A stretch of 64,000 nucleotides of DNA from Mesostigma viride (GCA_009746045.1 RPFO01000090.1:652387-716386), one strand, 5' to 3'. Shown: positions 31,001 through 46,000, counted from the first letter of the stretch. Made by a program: numbers and translations. The notes: generated from the sequence alone by a model not told the origin.

Positions 31001-34000
31001 AGTATATAGCAGTAGTAAGATAAGTGGAGGCACACATGCTGGCACAGCTTGTACTCCATCTTGCGTGCGGATGGTTTGCGAATACGATTGGATGAATGAT
31101 TAAATGTTCCATCGATCAAAACATCGATGGGTCCGCTTCGTCATGCGTACAGGTTTACTGGTCAGGTTTTACGCGGGTGCTGCAATTTGGGGCGGATCAA
31201 CGGGCGAGTGGGTGCATGCTGCTATTGATTAATGAATTGACCAGTCGCACGGTAGTAATTAATCAGCCACGCTGCTATTGATTGTGTAGTTCATGGTGTG
31301 GGTTGATAATGGCGATCAAATGCCCCAGCCCATGTACGCAGTACGAAGCAGTTTGGGGGTAGATTTTTCGCATCAAGAAAGGCATTCGCATAAACAACAT
31401 GATGGATACCTACATGACCATAAACACAACGTGAAGGTGGAGATAACCTCCCTGCAGCAGTGCCCTTCCGCAACAGATCCGCATGAGGGTGGGACACCTG
31501 TGGCCCACAAGTGGCCATTGACAGTGGCTTCTGGCGAGCAGGAGACTTGGGAGTACCTCTTCCCATGTGTGGTTTCATGAACATGCCAGACGACCAACCC
31601 ATGCGCGCTCACGTTTGATGAATGAGCCACACAACCCATACATGAATGCTTTCAGTTTGATGAGTACGCCACACAACCAATCCGCAGACAGCTGACTGAA
31701 GCGATGTACACAAAGGAGACGTGCTTCGGCCGGCAATCGTGGCTCCTGCCTTCCCTGCCCCCCCCCCCAAAAAAAAACGTTGTGATGCCCATCATCCACC
31801 GGGTGATGTCCACCCACCAGTAATCTGGCCGACACCCCCCACCCAGAACGCCTCCAGCAGCATCTTGAAGAGCCCGGGTTGCACCTGCGGCATGGCAGGC
31901 AAGACGAACATGCGCCGTGGGAGTCGAAAGAACACCGCCGTCGGATTTGAAAGAACACCACAGTGAGAGTTACAAGAACGCAGCCATGGGAGTTACAAAG
32001 ATATGCCGTGCCAGCTAACAAGGCATGTCAAGAGTCCGGCAGGGAACGTCGTGCTGTCAAGGAATGGCGGCGTTTAGACGTGCTACAGCGTATAAATGTG
32101 GTAATGCTAGTAGCCGCAGAACAAGCTACGGATTGAAGTGGCTGCGTGACTGCAGCGCGTGCTATGGCTTCCCAAGGCAACCCCGCAAGGCTGCCAAGAC
32201 CGTAGTGGGGGTCTTGGGGTGTGAACGGATTGTCCCTAACCATAGGCCCGATGGGAAGCCGGGAATTCATTGTTGGTGTTGCTGATGCCGGCGATTGTGG
32301 ATTGTTCTTAGTAGCATTTACCAACCCACTGCTACTACCTGACCACGCACCCCACTCTACCTCTTGAGATGCCACCCCCATGGTTGGGTGGTGTCTAAAT
32401 AGGAACAAACCAACTGTTTGATGCCACCATCTTGCCAAGAACACCACCGTGTTGAGGATTCAAAAGCGCTTCATGCCACTATACCACACAAAAAGTATTC
32501 AATGCCACTATACCGTCCAAGGCCTCCCCACCTTGCGGGGTGCAAACAGAAGCTTTGTGCCACTAAGAAAGCCATTGCTCCGCACCTTGCGGAGTGAAAA
32601 CAAACTTGTGGGGCAGCAGCAACAGTCTTGTGCCACCTAGTTTTGTTTTGCGCCACCTAGCTTTGTGCCACCTAGTTTTGTCTTGCGCCACCAAGCTTTG
32701 TGCCACCTAGTTTTGTGCCACCAGGTCATCCATGGCTTCCCCACCTTGTTGAGGGATGACTCCACCGCCAAGGGCCCGTGCTTGCAGAGGTAGAGCGCGA
32801 CAAAGATGGTCCAGCACTTGACAAACTTGACCGTCTTGGACGTTTGCAGCCTGAGCACGCGGGTGAACAGCACAGCACACGGGCGGCCGGGGAATGAGGA
32901 GCGAAGGGAGAGTAGCGACATGGCCAGGAGGCACATGAGCGATGCTATCAACAGCAGGAGCAGGAGCAGGCGCGGGCGCGGGCGCGGGCGCGGGAGCAGG
33001 CGCGGGCGCGGGCGCGGGAGCAGGAGCAGGAGCAGGAGCAAGAGCGAAGAGCAGGAGCAGGACGGCAGGAGTAGGGCCAGCACGCCCTGAGTCCAAGTTG
33101 AAGGAAAGCATCTTCTAAGAAGGAAAGCATGGAGACCGAAAGCGCCAGGAGACAAGGGTGGGGTGGGCAGCCGCCAGTAAACATTGCAGCCACAAACAGC
33201 ATGCTGTGACCTAGTTCCATGAAGTGCACAAACTGGAAGCCCCCAATGCGAGCACCCACGCGTGCAGGCACTCGAGCACCCGCGTACTGCCCACACGGAG
33301 AGCGGTGGATCCTTTTCCACGGCGGTATGGCCCCCTTACCGGCCTGCCATGCGTGCCCCTGCGTGCCCTTATCAGCCACCCCCTGCGTACGATAGCCACC
33401 CCCTGCGTACGATAGCCTGGCATGACGCGCTGGTGGTTGGCTTCCCATGGTATGGTATGATGCGGGACCGTCTCACTGGCTGCACGGCAGCCACCACACA
33501 GAATCCACCGATCGATGGCCCATAACATCTCTGCCCATAAATCAGCGCTATCTATCTGCACAACTGCGTAATGATCAAGTGTGCGGCGATCCATCTTCAC
33601 TGGCTGCACAGCAGGAACCACACAGAACCTGCCCAATGATTGCCATTAGTACAACCACGTATCCATCAACTGAATACTTATCAACGGCGCCGCAATCCAT
33701 GCTCACCGGCTGCACAGCAGCGACCAGACGGTGGGCAAGAAGGGCTCCATGGACGCAAGCGGAAGGCACTCAATGAGCGCGTTGAGGATGTAGAAGCCCT
33801 CATGGTCGTGCACTTTGGAGCCGATGAGCCGCTGGAAGACACCCAAGATGGCCGACAGCTGGCCGCCCGCCACAATGGCCTGCGGGCGAACGAGGATGCA
33901 GTCCCAGGATACAGTATAATATGAAAATTTTAAGTATGTGAGAAGACACAGAGATGGGTCAAAACAACGACGGGCCGCACGCCGCGACAGCCTGCATACG

Positions 34001-37000
34001 AGTAAGAATGAAGATGGAGAGGTGCTCGTCCCAATGAAAGGGAAACATGTCAGCATGAAAGGGAACCTATCAGCATAATTGTAAAACACACTCTAACGAG
34101 CCGGAAAAGATCATGGCCAGCCGCCACCATGGCCAGCACAAGAGAGAGGATGTAGGCAGAGAGGTTGCAGCCCCAACGCATAGAAAGAAGTATTTAAAAT
34201 TCTAGAACATATGAGAGGCGAGTGCGCGTGTGCGAAACGGCGACGAGTGCATCACCCGTGAGAAAGGATGAAAACAGAGGCACACAACGCGAAGTGACAG
34301 ACAAGAAAAAATGTGAGCCGACATGTGGTGGGCCCAAGAGACATCCGAGGGGAAGAGGGAGTGAGGGGCATCCGAGATATAGAGACAGTTTCCGACAAGC
34401 ATGAGGGGTTCATAAGGGTGGTAACATTCTCGTCACAAGGGTGGTAACATTCTCGTCACAAGGGTGGTAACATTCTCGTCACAAGGGTGGTAACATTCGC
34501 GTCACAAGGGTGGTAACATTCTCGTCACAAGGGTGGTAACATTCTCGTCACAAGGGTGGTAACATTCGCGTCACAAGGGTGGTAACATTCTCGTCACAAG
34601 GGTGGTAACATTCGCGTCACAAGGGTGGTAACATTCTCGTCATAAGGGTGGTAACATTCTCGTCACAAGGGTGGTAACATTCTCGTCACAAGGGTGGTAA
34701 CATTCTCGTCACAAGGGTGGTAACATTCGCGTCACAAGGGTGGTAACATTCTCGTCACAAGGGTGGTAACATTCTCGTCACAAGGGTGGTAACATTCTCG
34801 TCACAAGGGTGGTAACATTCTCGTCACAAGGGGGGTAACATTCTCGTCACAAGGGTGGTAACATACATCACTGGTTTTACTATGGGTTATTACATACCAT
34901 GTATCTACAGGTTTGGGTTATTCCATCCCATGTATCTACAGGTTTAGGCTTATGGTAACTAAATATCTTTAGGTTGAGGCTTATGGTAACTATATCTCTA
35001 CAGGTTCAGGCTTATGGTAACTATATCTCTTCCCCCGACCTACCCACCATCCCTAGCCCCATACCCCCATTCCAACCCCCCTTGTGCCCCCCTCTTCAGT
35101 CTTCCCCTTTCTCCCAGACCTCAAAACACGGTCCCCAGCCAGTCCCCCGCAGGTTCTGCAACCCAAGAAATGTTTTACCTGTCCACAAGGGCATTGAAAA
35201 CACGTCCCTTCCCCCCCCCACACAAAACTACCCTTTCCACTCTTGTTTATTATTGTAAGATATTTCTCGGCTCACCTCAGGGGGCTTGCGGTTATAAAGG
35301 TATGCACCCACACAGCTCCACAAGAAAGCTCTTACGAAGATTGTTTTCATATAAGGTTCAACAAGGACCTTACTTACTCTTTCTTTTTCCCTCTTACTTG
35401 CCATACTACCAGCCTACTCACCTTGGAGGTAGCGTACTCCCCCTCCCCTCCCCTCCCAACCCCCACCCCACCCCGCCCCACCATTCTTTCCTCTCTTTAC
35501 TGTTTCCGTCAATGTCACACTCACGTCGGAGGACTTGCGGAGGTATGCCTGCAGCAGCCTCACGAGCGCGGGCACGTTCCCCTTTCGCTCCCACAGCATG
35601 GGCGAGACGAGCGCGGGCAAGAGCGCGACAAAGTTGGGTGGCAGCGGCGGCGGGTGCTGCTCGGCCACCTGGGCCAGCAGCTGGAAGACGTAGGGGTGGA
35701 ACTCCTGGATGTCTGATTCCAGGATCTGCTGGAAGACGGGGAAGAGGACTGCCTGGAAGTTGTCCAGCTGCGGGGGGCAGGGGACGAGGGGGTTGGAGTG
35801 GCGGATAGGGGGTGGGGAGGAAGGGCGGGGGTATGGGAAAGGTGAAAAGGAAGCGCCCGAGAGTGTAAGAATGGGGGAGGGGGCGAAGAAAGTAGGGAAC
35901 AGAGATCGGAAAAGAAGAGATCATTCGTGTCACAGAAGTAGGGGAGAGAAAAATTAAGGTTGGGAAAGGAAAAAAAGGGGGGGAGGGAGGGGGGGTTGTT
36001 GAAGGAGGGGGCCCAGTGGCAGGCACTGGGGCGAGCAGGGGAGGAAGCAACCAAAAAAAGAGTGAACTGGATGCTGCCTGTGTGACAGAATGATACTAAT
36101 GTAATACTATAGTACACCAGGGATGTCCAGGGAGGGTATATTGAAAAGCGAGGCAACCAAGGGATCCAAGTTGCATGACGCAGACGCTCAACAGGAAAAT
36201 AAGTCACCAGGCTTAATTTCTTGGTGATTTATTTTCCCAATGAACATGCTCACATCCCGCAGGGACCCAGGCTTTCTTCTCTCTGAGCGTGGGAGATATT
36301 TAGGTCTTATGGCACCGACGTAACCACGCGAGCAGGCATTGTCAACCAAAGCACAATGAAGTACCGAAACAAGATGACCCCATGGACTGTTACAACATAA
36401 TGGACCAAGGTGGTGCACTGTGACCTAATACTGGATCCAGCAACTTCGTAAATACGTTTGCATAGCAATGATGGATGCCTTGCGACGCTATCATAGCAAC
36501 GACCATGGACGGATCAACAAATGACGTAACGGGAGGATCGACGAATGGTTTCCATGCGACAACCAGTGCAGATATAATAATGAGAGAATGAATGCATGAA
36601 CGAACGAACGAACGAACGAACGAACGAACGAACGAACGAACGAACGAACGAACGAACGAACGAACGAACGAACGAACGAACGAACGAACGAACGAACGAA
36701 CGAACGAACGAACGAACGAACGAACGAACGAACGAACGAACGAACGAACGAACGAACGAACGAACGAACGAACGAACGAACGAACGAACGAACGAACGAA
36801 CGAACGACGAACGAACGAACGAACGAACGAACGAACGAACGAACGAACGAACGAACGAACGAACGAACGAACGAACGAACGAACGAACGAACGAACGAAC
36901 GAACGAACGAACGAACGAACGAACGAACGAACGAACGAACGAACGAACGAACGAACGAACGAACGAACGAACGAACGAAAGCATGCATGCATGCATGCAT

Positions 37001-40000
37001 GCATGGATGGATGGACGGACGGACGGACGGACGGACGGACGGACGGACGGACGGACGGACGGACGGACGGACGGACGGACGGACGGACGGACGGACGGAC
37101 GGACGGACGGACGGACGGACGGACGGACGGACGGACGGACGGACGGACGGACGGACGGACGGACGGACGGACGGACGGACGGACGGAGGGAGGGAGGGAG
37201 GGAGGGAGGAGGGAGGGAGGGAGGGAGGGAGGGAGGGAGGGAGGGAGGGAGGGAGGGAGGGAGGGAGGGAGGGAGGGAGGGAGGGAGGGAGGGGGAGGGA
37301 GGGAGGGAGGGAGGGAGGGGAGGGAGGGAGGGAGGGAGGGAGGGAGGAGGGAGAGGGAGGGAGGAGGGAGGGAGGGAGGGAGGGAGGGAGGAGGAGGAGG
37401 AGGGAGGGAGGAGGAGGGAGGGAGGGAGGGAGGGAGGGAGGAGGGAGGGAGGAGGGAGGAGGGAGGAGGAGGGAGGGAGGGAGGGAGGGAGGGAGGGAGG
37501 GAGGAGGGAGGGAGGGAGGGAGGGAGGGAGGGAGGGAGGGAGGGAGGAGGGAGGGAGGGAGGGAGGGAGGGAGGGAGGAGGGAGGGAGGGAGGGAGGGAG
37601 GGAGGAGGGAGGGAGGGAGGGAAAAGGGAGGGAGGGAGGGAGGGAGGGAGGGGGAGGAGGAGGGAGGGAGGGAGGGAGGGAGGGAGGGAGGAGGAGGGGA
37701 GGGAGGGAGGGAGGGAGGGAGGAGGGAGGGAGGGAGGGAGGGAGGGAGGGAGGGAGGGAGGGAGGGAGGGAGGGAGGGATGGATGGATGGATGGTTGAAT
37801 GAATGATTGGATGAATGAATGAATGATTGGATGGGATGGGATGGGATCACACACCATGGCCTTGTCGCCGGGGCACGCGTGACGGATGAGAGCCGCGATT
37901 GACTCGAACAAGTAGTGCACAAAGGCGGTCTGCATCGGGTTCTGGCAGATCTCACGCAGCATCGCCGCCAGCTTGGTCACCGCCTGCGGGGCGACTGGCT
38001 TGATGTCACCCTCCGCAAATCCGATCACGCGCATGATGCAGCTGTTGGGTGGGGGGCAGAGGGGGGGAGAGTCGGGGGGGGGGGGGAGAGGGGGGGCGGC
38101 GTCGGCGGTGGTGGTGGTGGTGGTGGTGGCGGCGGCGCAGCGGTGGTGGTGGCGTCGGCGGCAGTGGCGGGGCGGCGGTGGCAGTGGCGACGGCGTCGGC
38201 GGCGGCGGCGGCGTCGACGGCAGCGGCAGCGGTGGTGGTGGCGTCGGCGTCGGCGTCGGCGGTGGTGGTGGGGTGTGGGGGGGGGGGGTGATGCGAGTTG
38301 GGGTTGAGGAGTGGGCAGAGGGGGGTAGGGGTGGTCCGGCACAGCGCGAGAGGAGCGCTTCAAGATGTTAGCCAAGTGCTCAATGATGCTAGCGAGCTCC
38401 AGAGTCGGGGCAAACATGGTCTTTTTGTAAAGTCATACGAGTACTGGTATACTGCACTCCCAGCATAAAGTAGCAGCCGCTCATTCTCATGTTTCTGACT
38501 GCCATCCTGGCCTTAAAAAAGGCCCAGGTATGCGGGTACAGGAGAAGATGGAGATGCAGGGGGGCGATTGTTAAGCGTCCATGCCCCTGCACATACCGCA
38601 CTAGCGGTTGATTAACTTCTTTGGGGGTTTCCACGCATCTTGGTTGGGAGAGACTTGTTCTCAAAAGCCCCCCATCAATGCATTGTTCTACATTAGGAAA
38701 GTACACCTCCTTCCCACGCCCCGCATGACATCGTGGCTCTGTACTTAGTAACATCCCTTCCCCCCACGCACCGCATCACGCACTCATTCCCACGCACCGC
38801 ATCACGTATTCATTCTCGCTCGAATCCGGAAGCTCCAGCGCCGCGAACAGGTTGGTCAGCAGCTGCGGCAGGAATGACGCAATGTCCGCCTTGGAGTACC
38901 TGTCCACACGCGGGGGGGGGGGGGGGGGTTGACAGGAGCACAAGACCAACCGAGGAAAGCGGGGGGTACACACAGGCAAGGTATTGTTTTTCCATTATCT
39001 CTAATCAAGACGTACCATAATTTCTTCTTACATCCAACCGAATGGGCGGGAGCCATACGGCCTAATACATGCACGACAAACGACCCACAAGACATACACT
39101 GACATACAGAATCTTGTATGCAGGCTTACACCTTGAACGCTTGGTGGACTTGCTAAGAAGGTTTCAAGACCATGCGCATCGCAATACAAGGCAGGATGTG
39201 GTGAGACGCTCGAGACTAGGATGCACTATGCACGATGCCATGGGACATCGCCTACCTCGCCTTGCGCCTGTCCTTGAGACGCATGTCCCTCCCTGGATGT
39301 CTTTTTACTTTAAAGCATCCCCCCCCACCACAAGTTACATGGGCTAACGCATGTCCTCTTCCTTGCCATGCACAGCATGCGTTCTCTCCCCCTCATGCAT
39401 GCATATCATACATGCATAGTACACTGTTTCAAAGTAGAGTGACCCGTTGTTCCCACCACCACCCTTACCTCGCCTGGCGCGTGTCCTTGTCCTTGAGGCT
39501 GAGCAGCCGCTCGAGCGTGTGCGCCGCGTAGCTGTGGGTCACATTCGACTCGGCGGTGAGCAGCGCCAGAATTGAGGGCATGAGGCCGAGCACCGTGTCC
39601 TTTGGCAGCAGCAAGCGGAACGCCGTCACGTACTTCAGCGCGCCGGCCTTGAGCACGGGGAGCGCGTTGGCGTCCGGAGACCGCAGGTCCGGCACAATCT
39701 GTGTTAGGGTGATTTGTCATAAATTGTTGGTCCGGGAACAAGCAGAGGAGCGGTTGGGTGAGTCAGCTTTCGTTCAGCCAAAATAAATTAGGGTAGCTTG
39801 GCTGTGTGTGTGCGTGTGTGTATGAGTATGTGTGTGCCTGTGTGTATGTTTGCGTGTGTGTGACCATGCGTGTCTCTGTGCGTGTGTGAGTGCATGTGCA
39901 TGTACATGTGCATGTGCATGTGCATGTGCATGTGCATGTGCATGTGCATGTGCATGTGCATGTGCATGTGCATGTGCATGTGCATGTGCATGTGCATGTG

Positions 40001-43000
40001 CATGTGCATGTGCATGTGCATGTGCGTGTGTGTGTGTGTGTGCGCGCGCATGCGTGTGTGAGTGCAACATAGCGCCCAAAAGGGAAGGGGGGAAAAAAAC
40101 CCTTGTCTCATAACGATGCACCTTCGGGCCCTTGTGGGTGGGTGGGTGGGTGGGTGGGTGGGTGGGTGGGCGGGCGGCGGGCGGGCGGGCGGGCAGGCGG
40201 GCGGGCGGGCGGGCGGGCGGGCGGGCGGGCGGGCGGGCGGGCGGGCGGGCGGGCGGGCGGGCGGGCGGGCGGCGGGCGGGCGGGCGGGCGGGCGCGGTGG
40301 GTGGGTGGGTGGGTGGGTGGGTTGGCGGGTGGACAGGTTAGATGTAAATAAGCAGGCATGAAAGTGTCCACACATCATAAAGGAATAATCATGTTTACAA
40401 TTAAGATGGCAGGAAGTTCTTGATGACCTCCAGGTCGCAAAAAGCAACTGCCTGCGACCCCCATCCCCCCACCCCAGAACACCGCTACTGCCAGGTTGTG
40501 CCGCCACCCTGCCGTTCTGAACCCCGTGCCGCGAACCCAACCCTCATAAACTTCTGCGTCATAGACCAATCTCTCCCATGGCCGCACCAGCTTGACATAC
40601 AGCACCCACTCGCATATGCCGCATTTTCCCCCCTGAAACCTCCGGATCTGCAGTGGAAACAGCCCCCCCTCAATGCCGCACCCTATGCTGCTAACTCAAG
40701 AGCAATTCCCACGCATTCCTACCTGCTTGTTGAAGACATCCCCGCCTCACAAATTCGTATCAGTATCTCCCTACCTGCTTGTTGAAGAAGTCCCCCACGT
40801 CGATCAGCTGGCTGACACCTGTCGCACCGTGGGCGGCCGTCTTCTGGCGCACAGCCAGCGCCAGCACAAGGTAGATAGCGCAGTCCTTCGACTGATGGTT
40901 GTACGTGTGTTTGCATGTGGACGATGAGGGGCAACAGGCAAGGGGCGGGGAAACAGAAGGGAGCCGTCCATGTATAGTCAAGTTCCAGCACCGCGTGGTT
41001 GTCACAGTCCTTGGGCTGGGGATGGGAGAAGGGAGGGGGAGGGGAAAGCACCCCAAAAAACACCATCCACGAAACAGTCACGTCACGCTAGCAGGCAGAG
41101 GACGCAGCACGTGGCCTGACATCACGCCCCTCACCGTCCAGTTAGCATTCGTTTTTTTTGTTGCTTTATGCCCCCCCCCCTTCCCACTTGCAGTCGCGTC
41201 TACTGTATCCCCATGCCCCTCACCTTCCAGTTTGCTGTTGGGTTGGCCGCGTACTCGTGCAGCATGATGCCAATGTAGCCCGAGCACAGCTGCGTCACCT
41301 CGGCCTCAAACTTCTCGGTGAGGCCGCGGATCTGGACGCAATGGTTGCGATAAAAAGGGGGAAAAGCCCACACAGTAGAAAGCAAGAAAGAGAAACATAA
41401 TGGTGTAACTTTATCTGTCAGCGCGTGGATAGGGTGGCAGTTAGGGCACGAAAGAAAGTCGGCGCAGAATAAGGCGAAAAGAGAAGAAGCTTCTCCATCA
41501 GCCCGCGGATCTGGCGCCAAGCAAAAAAGTGAAAAGCCCGTGCCATGATAAGGGCAAAAAGAACAACAGTTGGTGTAAGCTCGTCCATCAGCCTGCGGAT
41601 CTGGTTGCAATAGCGAGGAATAAAAAGCTAGAGGTACAGACATGACGGCAAACATACTTGTAGAAAGCTGTCGGTCGAGTCATGAGACCTTAGGCAGAAG
41701 CACGGGAAAGAAAGTCCGCGCAAGGAATGGAGCGCGATGAATAATACACTACTATAATAGTAATATATAATGTACTACTATAATATATATAGTATGCTAC
41801 TGTAGTATATAAGCTGCCTCACGGTCGGCAAAGCAGTGCGTCACTTTATAGGTGTGTCCATAGCTGCTCTAACCTTAGCTTCTGTACCTTAGCTTCTGTA
41901 TGTTTCAACAACTGCTCTCCCCCCCAGCCTAGAGATGGCCCCCTCCCAGCTTAGAGAGAACTTTCTGGAGTCTACCGGTTGCCAGACTTCTTTCCATCCT
42001 AGCCGCTTCCCTAAAGCCAACGAGCTAACAGGTCCTGGTTCCCCACCACCTCGCAGGCACCTTGGCAGAGCCATGCGTCAAATTCCCACCAGCTAACAAC
42101 CCACCAGCTCGCAGGCGGTGCGCCGCCGCGTGTCGCTGTCGCTCCCCTCCAGGTCGCGCCGGATGTACTCCACGTGGTTGGTCTCGAACAGCTCCTCTTC
42201 TTCAGGCCGCATGCGCAGATTGGGGATGACGATGCTCTCGCAGATGCTGGCAACCGAGAGCGTGAAGCATCACGCTTGGCGGGAGGGGAGCACACATGAC
42301 AACGGGCAATAGAAAAGTTCAGGCAACCGTGAGGGTGGGGCCTCGTGTTTGGCAGGGGCAGGGGGGGGGGGGGGGGGGCATATGACAACGGGCACTAAGA
42401 AAGTTCAGGCAACGGTGAGGACGTGAGACCGAGCAGCAACGATGCCAACATGGTCGTTTCGCAAACGACAAAAAATAGAGCAGGAGGCGCGTCGAAAGAT
42501 AGGAAGTGGAATGGGGCAGGAAGGCGCAAACAGGGAATGGCAACCGCAGAGCTGTGGCACACAGGGCAAGTTCGGTCGCCACAGCAGGCGGTCACAAGGC
42601 AGGACGCACGTACCGATGCTGGCGAAAACAACGTCATGGCACGAAGTCGGCATAATTACATACATGGGAAACAGAGCAGGCCCATACCCGGTGTGAGACA
42701 TGACATTGGTGGCAGACACGACGACAGGCTACGGATATGACGACAAAGCGCAACAGACTGGGGCCAGACAGGAGGCACTAGGCCACTGCCACGGCACGGA
42801 AGCGCAACAGCCTGGATGAAGACAGGACACATCAGGCCACTGCAACGGCAGGGCAGGGCACACAGAGCAGGGCGCGCGTGCACGTGGTGGACACCATGAC
42901 AATAGGGTATAAGTCATACAGGACAGGGTCTGCAACTCCAGCCTAAGGGCAAACTGGTGGACAGCAGACAGACAGCGACAAGTGCAGGCGCACACGCCCG

Positions 43001-46000
43001 ACAGGAGCGATGACCAGAGCATGCGCACACCGCACCGGTTTGGCGATCGTGACGGCAAGCCACCAAGCGGATAGGGCCGAGCGGCAAGCCACCGAGTGGA
43101 CATGTGTGAGGCGCGACGACACAGGGCAGGGGGTGGTGACCGAGGCGGTATCGGACATAGCAAATGGCGCACACAGGTGGCAGTGGTCAGCTGACTGTGG
43201 CGCCCAGACACAGTGCAGACAAATAAACGGCGCGGACAACAGAATGGAGGGAAACAAGGCGGGTGCCCCTACTCCCGGACCCCGACCCGGAGGGAACGAC
43301 ATAGAAAAGCAGACGGGGCCATGGATGCACAAATTATGTGTGTGGGGAGGGGGGGGGGGGCGCGAGCAGGGAGGAGGGGACCACTGTTTCAGTGAGCAAG
43401 TGCCCAGGCATGTGCTTGCCCCGTCACTCTCACTATTGTGCTAGTGTGCCATCACTCTCATGATTGCACTAATGCAACATCACTCTCACTATTGTGCTAG
43501 TGTGCCACATAACGACCAATCGCCAATGCCTCCAAATACTTGCCATCATGCGTTCCGTCGTTGCACCCAAACCCACCACCAGTGGATGCCACTCCCTCAC
43601 TTGTTGCCATTCTTCACCGCTGGATGGCCCTTGAGCCGCCCTCCTTACCTAATATTACCCGCGGTACACCAACATACAACACCACAACCCTCACCGCTTG
43701 ACAGTCTCTGGGTACTTGAATCGCCCTCCCTACCCCAACACCCTCATCACGTCAAAAGACACCACCACCACCCTCACCGCTTGACAGTCTCTGGGTACTT
43801 GAATCGCCCTCCCTACCCCAACACCCTCATCACGTTAATAGACACCACCACCACCCTCACCGCTTGATGGTCTCTGGGTCTTTGAACAGCCCGTGGTGCA
43901 CGCTGCGGCTGACGGTGGTCAGGAAGCGCATCGCTGTAATCGCCAGCTGGTCCTGCCCGGGCTTGGCGGTGACCTGCAAAGGAAATCAATTTGCCAACAA
44001 TTGCCAACAAGAAGACATATCACAAAAAGAAATGTAAAAGAAATAAGAAGGTCGTGCCCATTCGTCCTGCCCCGGCTTCACGCTTACCTGTGCCAACAAC
44101 AATAGAACAGGAAAAATGTAGAGAGAATATGACAGGAAATATGTAGAAATAAGCATGTATAGTAGCATAGCCATGGCAAGGGGCATGGTCGCAATGCCCC
44201 GAATCCCCGTGACGCAAAGGGAGTGCGTGCAACAGAAGCGGCCTGTAAATGATTGATGAAAAAATTGCAATCACACCATGCCATGCCGTCATGATTGCCA
44301 TGCAGCGTCATGACAGGGCCGGTCTGGGCACAAATACAGGCTATATATTTAATAACGCCATGAGGATTGTACTGGCTGTAAATAGCCTGGTGAAAAAGCT
44401 CCACACATCACATCTTGGCAATACGATGAGTCATCATATTATTGATGAGACCGGCAAACTAGCAGGAGGATGCCAGAAGCATCTTGCGAACCCTGCCACT
44501 ACACCCTTATACCTGACTTTAAGACTCCCAAGTATAAGATAACCAGGGCCCATTCTTCATGTGGACTAGTAGTAGAATATAGCATCATCGTACTAGCAAC
44601 CCCTCACAGTATTATGTTTAGGCTAAGATAGTAGCGCTAGGCTTGCTTTACAGGTATCTTAAAGTTGGGAATAGCAGTGTACCACACTCCTTCCATCTCA
44701 AACACAAATGGAAAACAACAGCTAAAAAGAGGTCTTCAGCCATGCATCTGCCCCCATTGTTGAACTGAGCAAACTCAGGGGTGATGCCAGCCATCAATGC
44801 CCCCATGCAAACACACAGTAATCAAAAAACAAAATGCTGGTCGAAGTACTGAAGACACAACAGATCGAATACTACTCTTGTCACTCGGTATTGGAAGCGA
44901 ATACAACTTATAAATAAAACCTATCTGATAATTTCAAGAAAAATGACTGTGTATCTTCTATTCTAATGGCTACTTGTCGCATCGGTTCCAAGCGCAGCCC
45001 CACCTTCATGAGCAGGTTCCACACGTCGGTGACAAACGTCGGCAGGAAGCTCTGGAACTCCTCCTCGTTCTTCTCCAGGTACAGGTTGATGTTCTGGCAG
45101 ATGGCCGCCTTGGTCTCGTCCAGCACACTCGGCTGGTGGTGGTGGGTGGGGGTGGGGGGGGGGGGGAGGAAAGGAAACATGGGAAGACAAATAAAGTGCA
45201 AACGGCATTCCAAAAGCACTTGACTTGGAACGAAAGAAATGGACAGGGCGGTGAAAGAAAAAGATGGGAAAGCAGCATCAAGTATGGCATTCAAAAGGGG
45301 CCGAAAATGGATTTGAAATTGAAAAGGGAAAGAGGAATAGGAAAAGGAAAGCAAAAGGAAATAAAAATGACTTTAATGGGAAATGGTGCGTTGGATGGGG
45401 CAGAGAACTGGCAGGCGGAGTTGGGGTGAAGGCAACCACAGTTCGGAGAATATGAATGGCTGGTTACATGGACACTCCCTACCTCACCCCGACCCGCCCG
45501 CCCGCCCGCCCGGCCGCCCGCTTGCCAGCTTGCCCGCTTGGCCGCCCACCCGCCCACCCGCCCACCCACCCACTACCCCGCCCGCCCGCCCGCCCGCCCG
45601 CCCGCCCGACCCGCCCGCCCGCCCACCCGCCCGCCCGCCTGCCCGCTTGCCAGCTTGCCCGCTTGGCCGCCCAGCCGCCCACCCGCCCACCCACCCACCC
45701 GCCCGCCCGCCCGCGCGCGCCCGCCCGCCCGCCCGCCCGCACGCACGCCTGCCCGCCCGCCCGCCCGCCCGCCCGCCCGCCCGCCGCCCGCCCGCCCGCC
45801 CGCCGCCCGCCCGCCCGCCGCCCGCCCGCCGCCCGCCCGCCCGCCCGCCCGCCCGCCCCCGCCCGCCCGCCCGCCCGCCCGCCTGCCCGCCGCCCGCCCG
45901 CCCGCCCGCCCGCCCGCCCGCCCGCCCGCCCCACCGCCCAGCCGCCCACCCACCCACCCACCTTGTCCTCATCCTTGCTGTCCAGCAGAGCATTCTCAAA

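Noticed and set aside
34408-34866. CRISPR-like regular array
   Set aside because: Units are contiguous with no unique spacers, and the sequence is a eukaryotic intron. It is a minisatellite.
36390-38034. Open frames of 400-520 codons on both strands (Ser-Phe-Val-Arg or Thr-Asn-Glu-Arg repeats)
   Set aside because: They lie in the compound tetranucleotide array of CSE1 intron 12. The real exon 12 ends at 37855.
40400-40440. Possible extra CSE1 exon between exons 9 and 10
   Set aside because: A short frame looked coding, but exon 9 joins exon 10 in phase with the family sequence continuous (FFNKQ then IVPDLRS), leaving no room for it.
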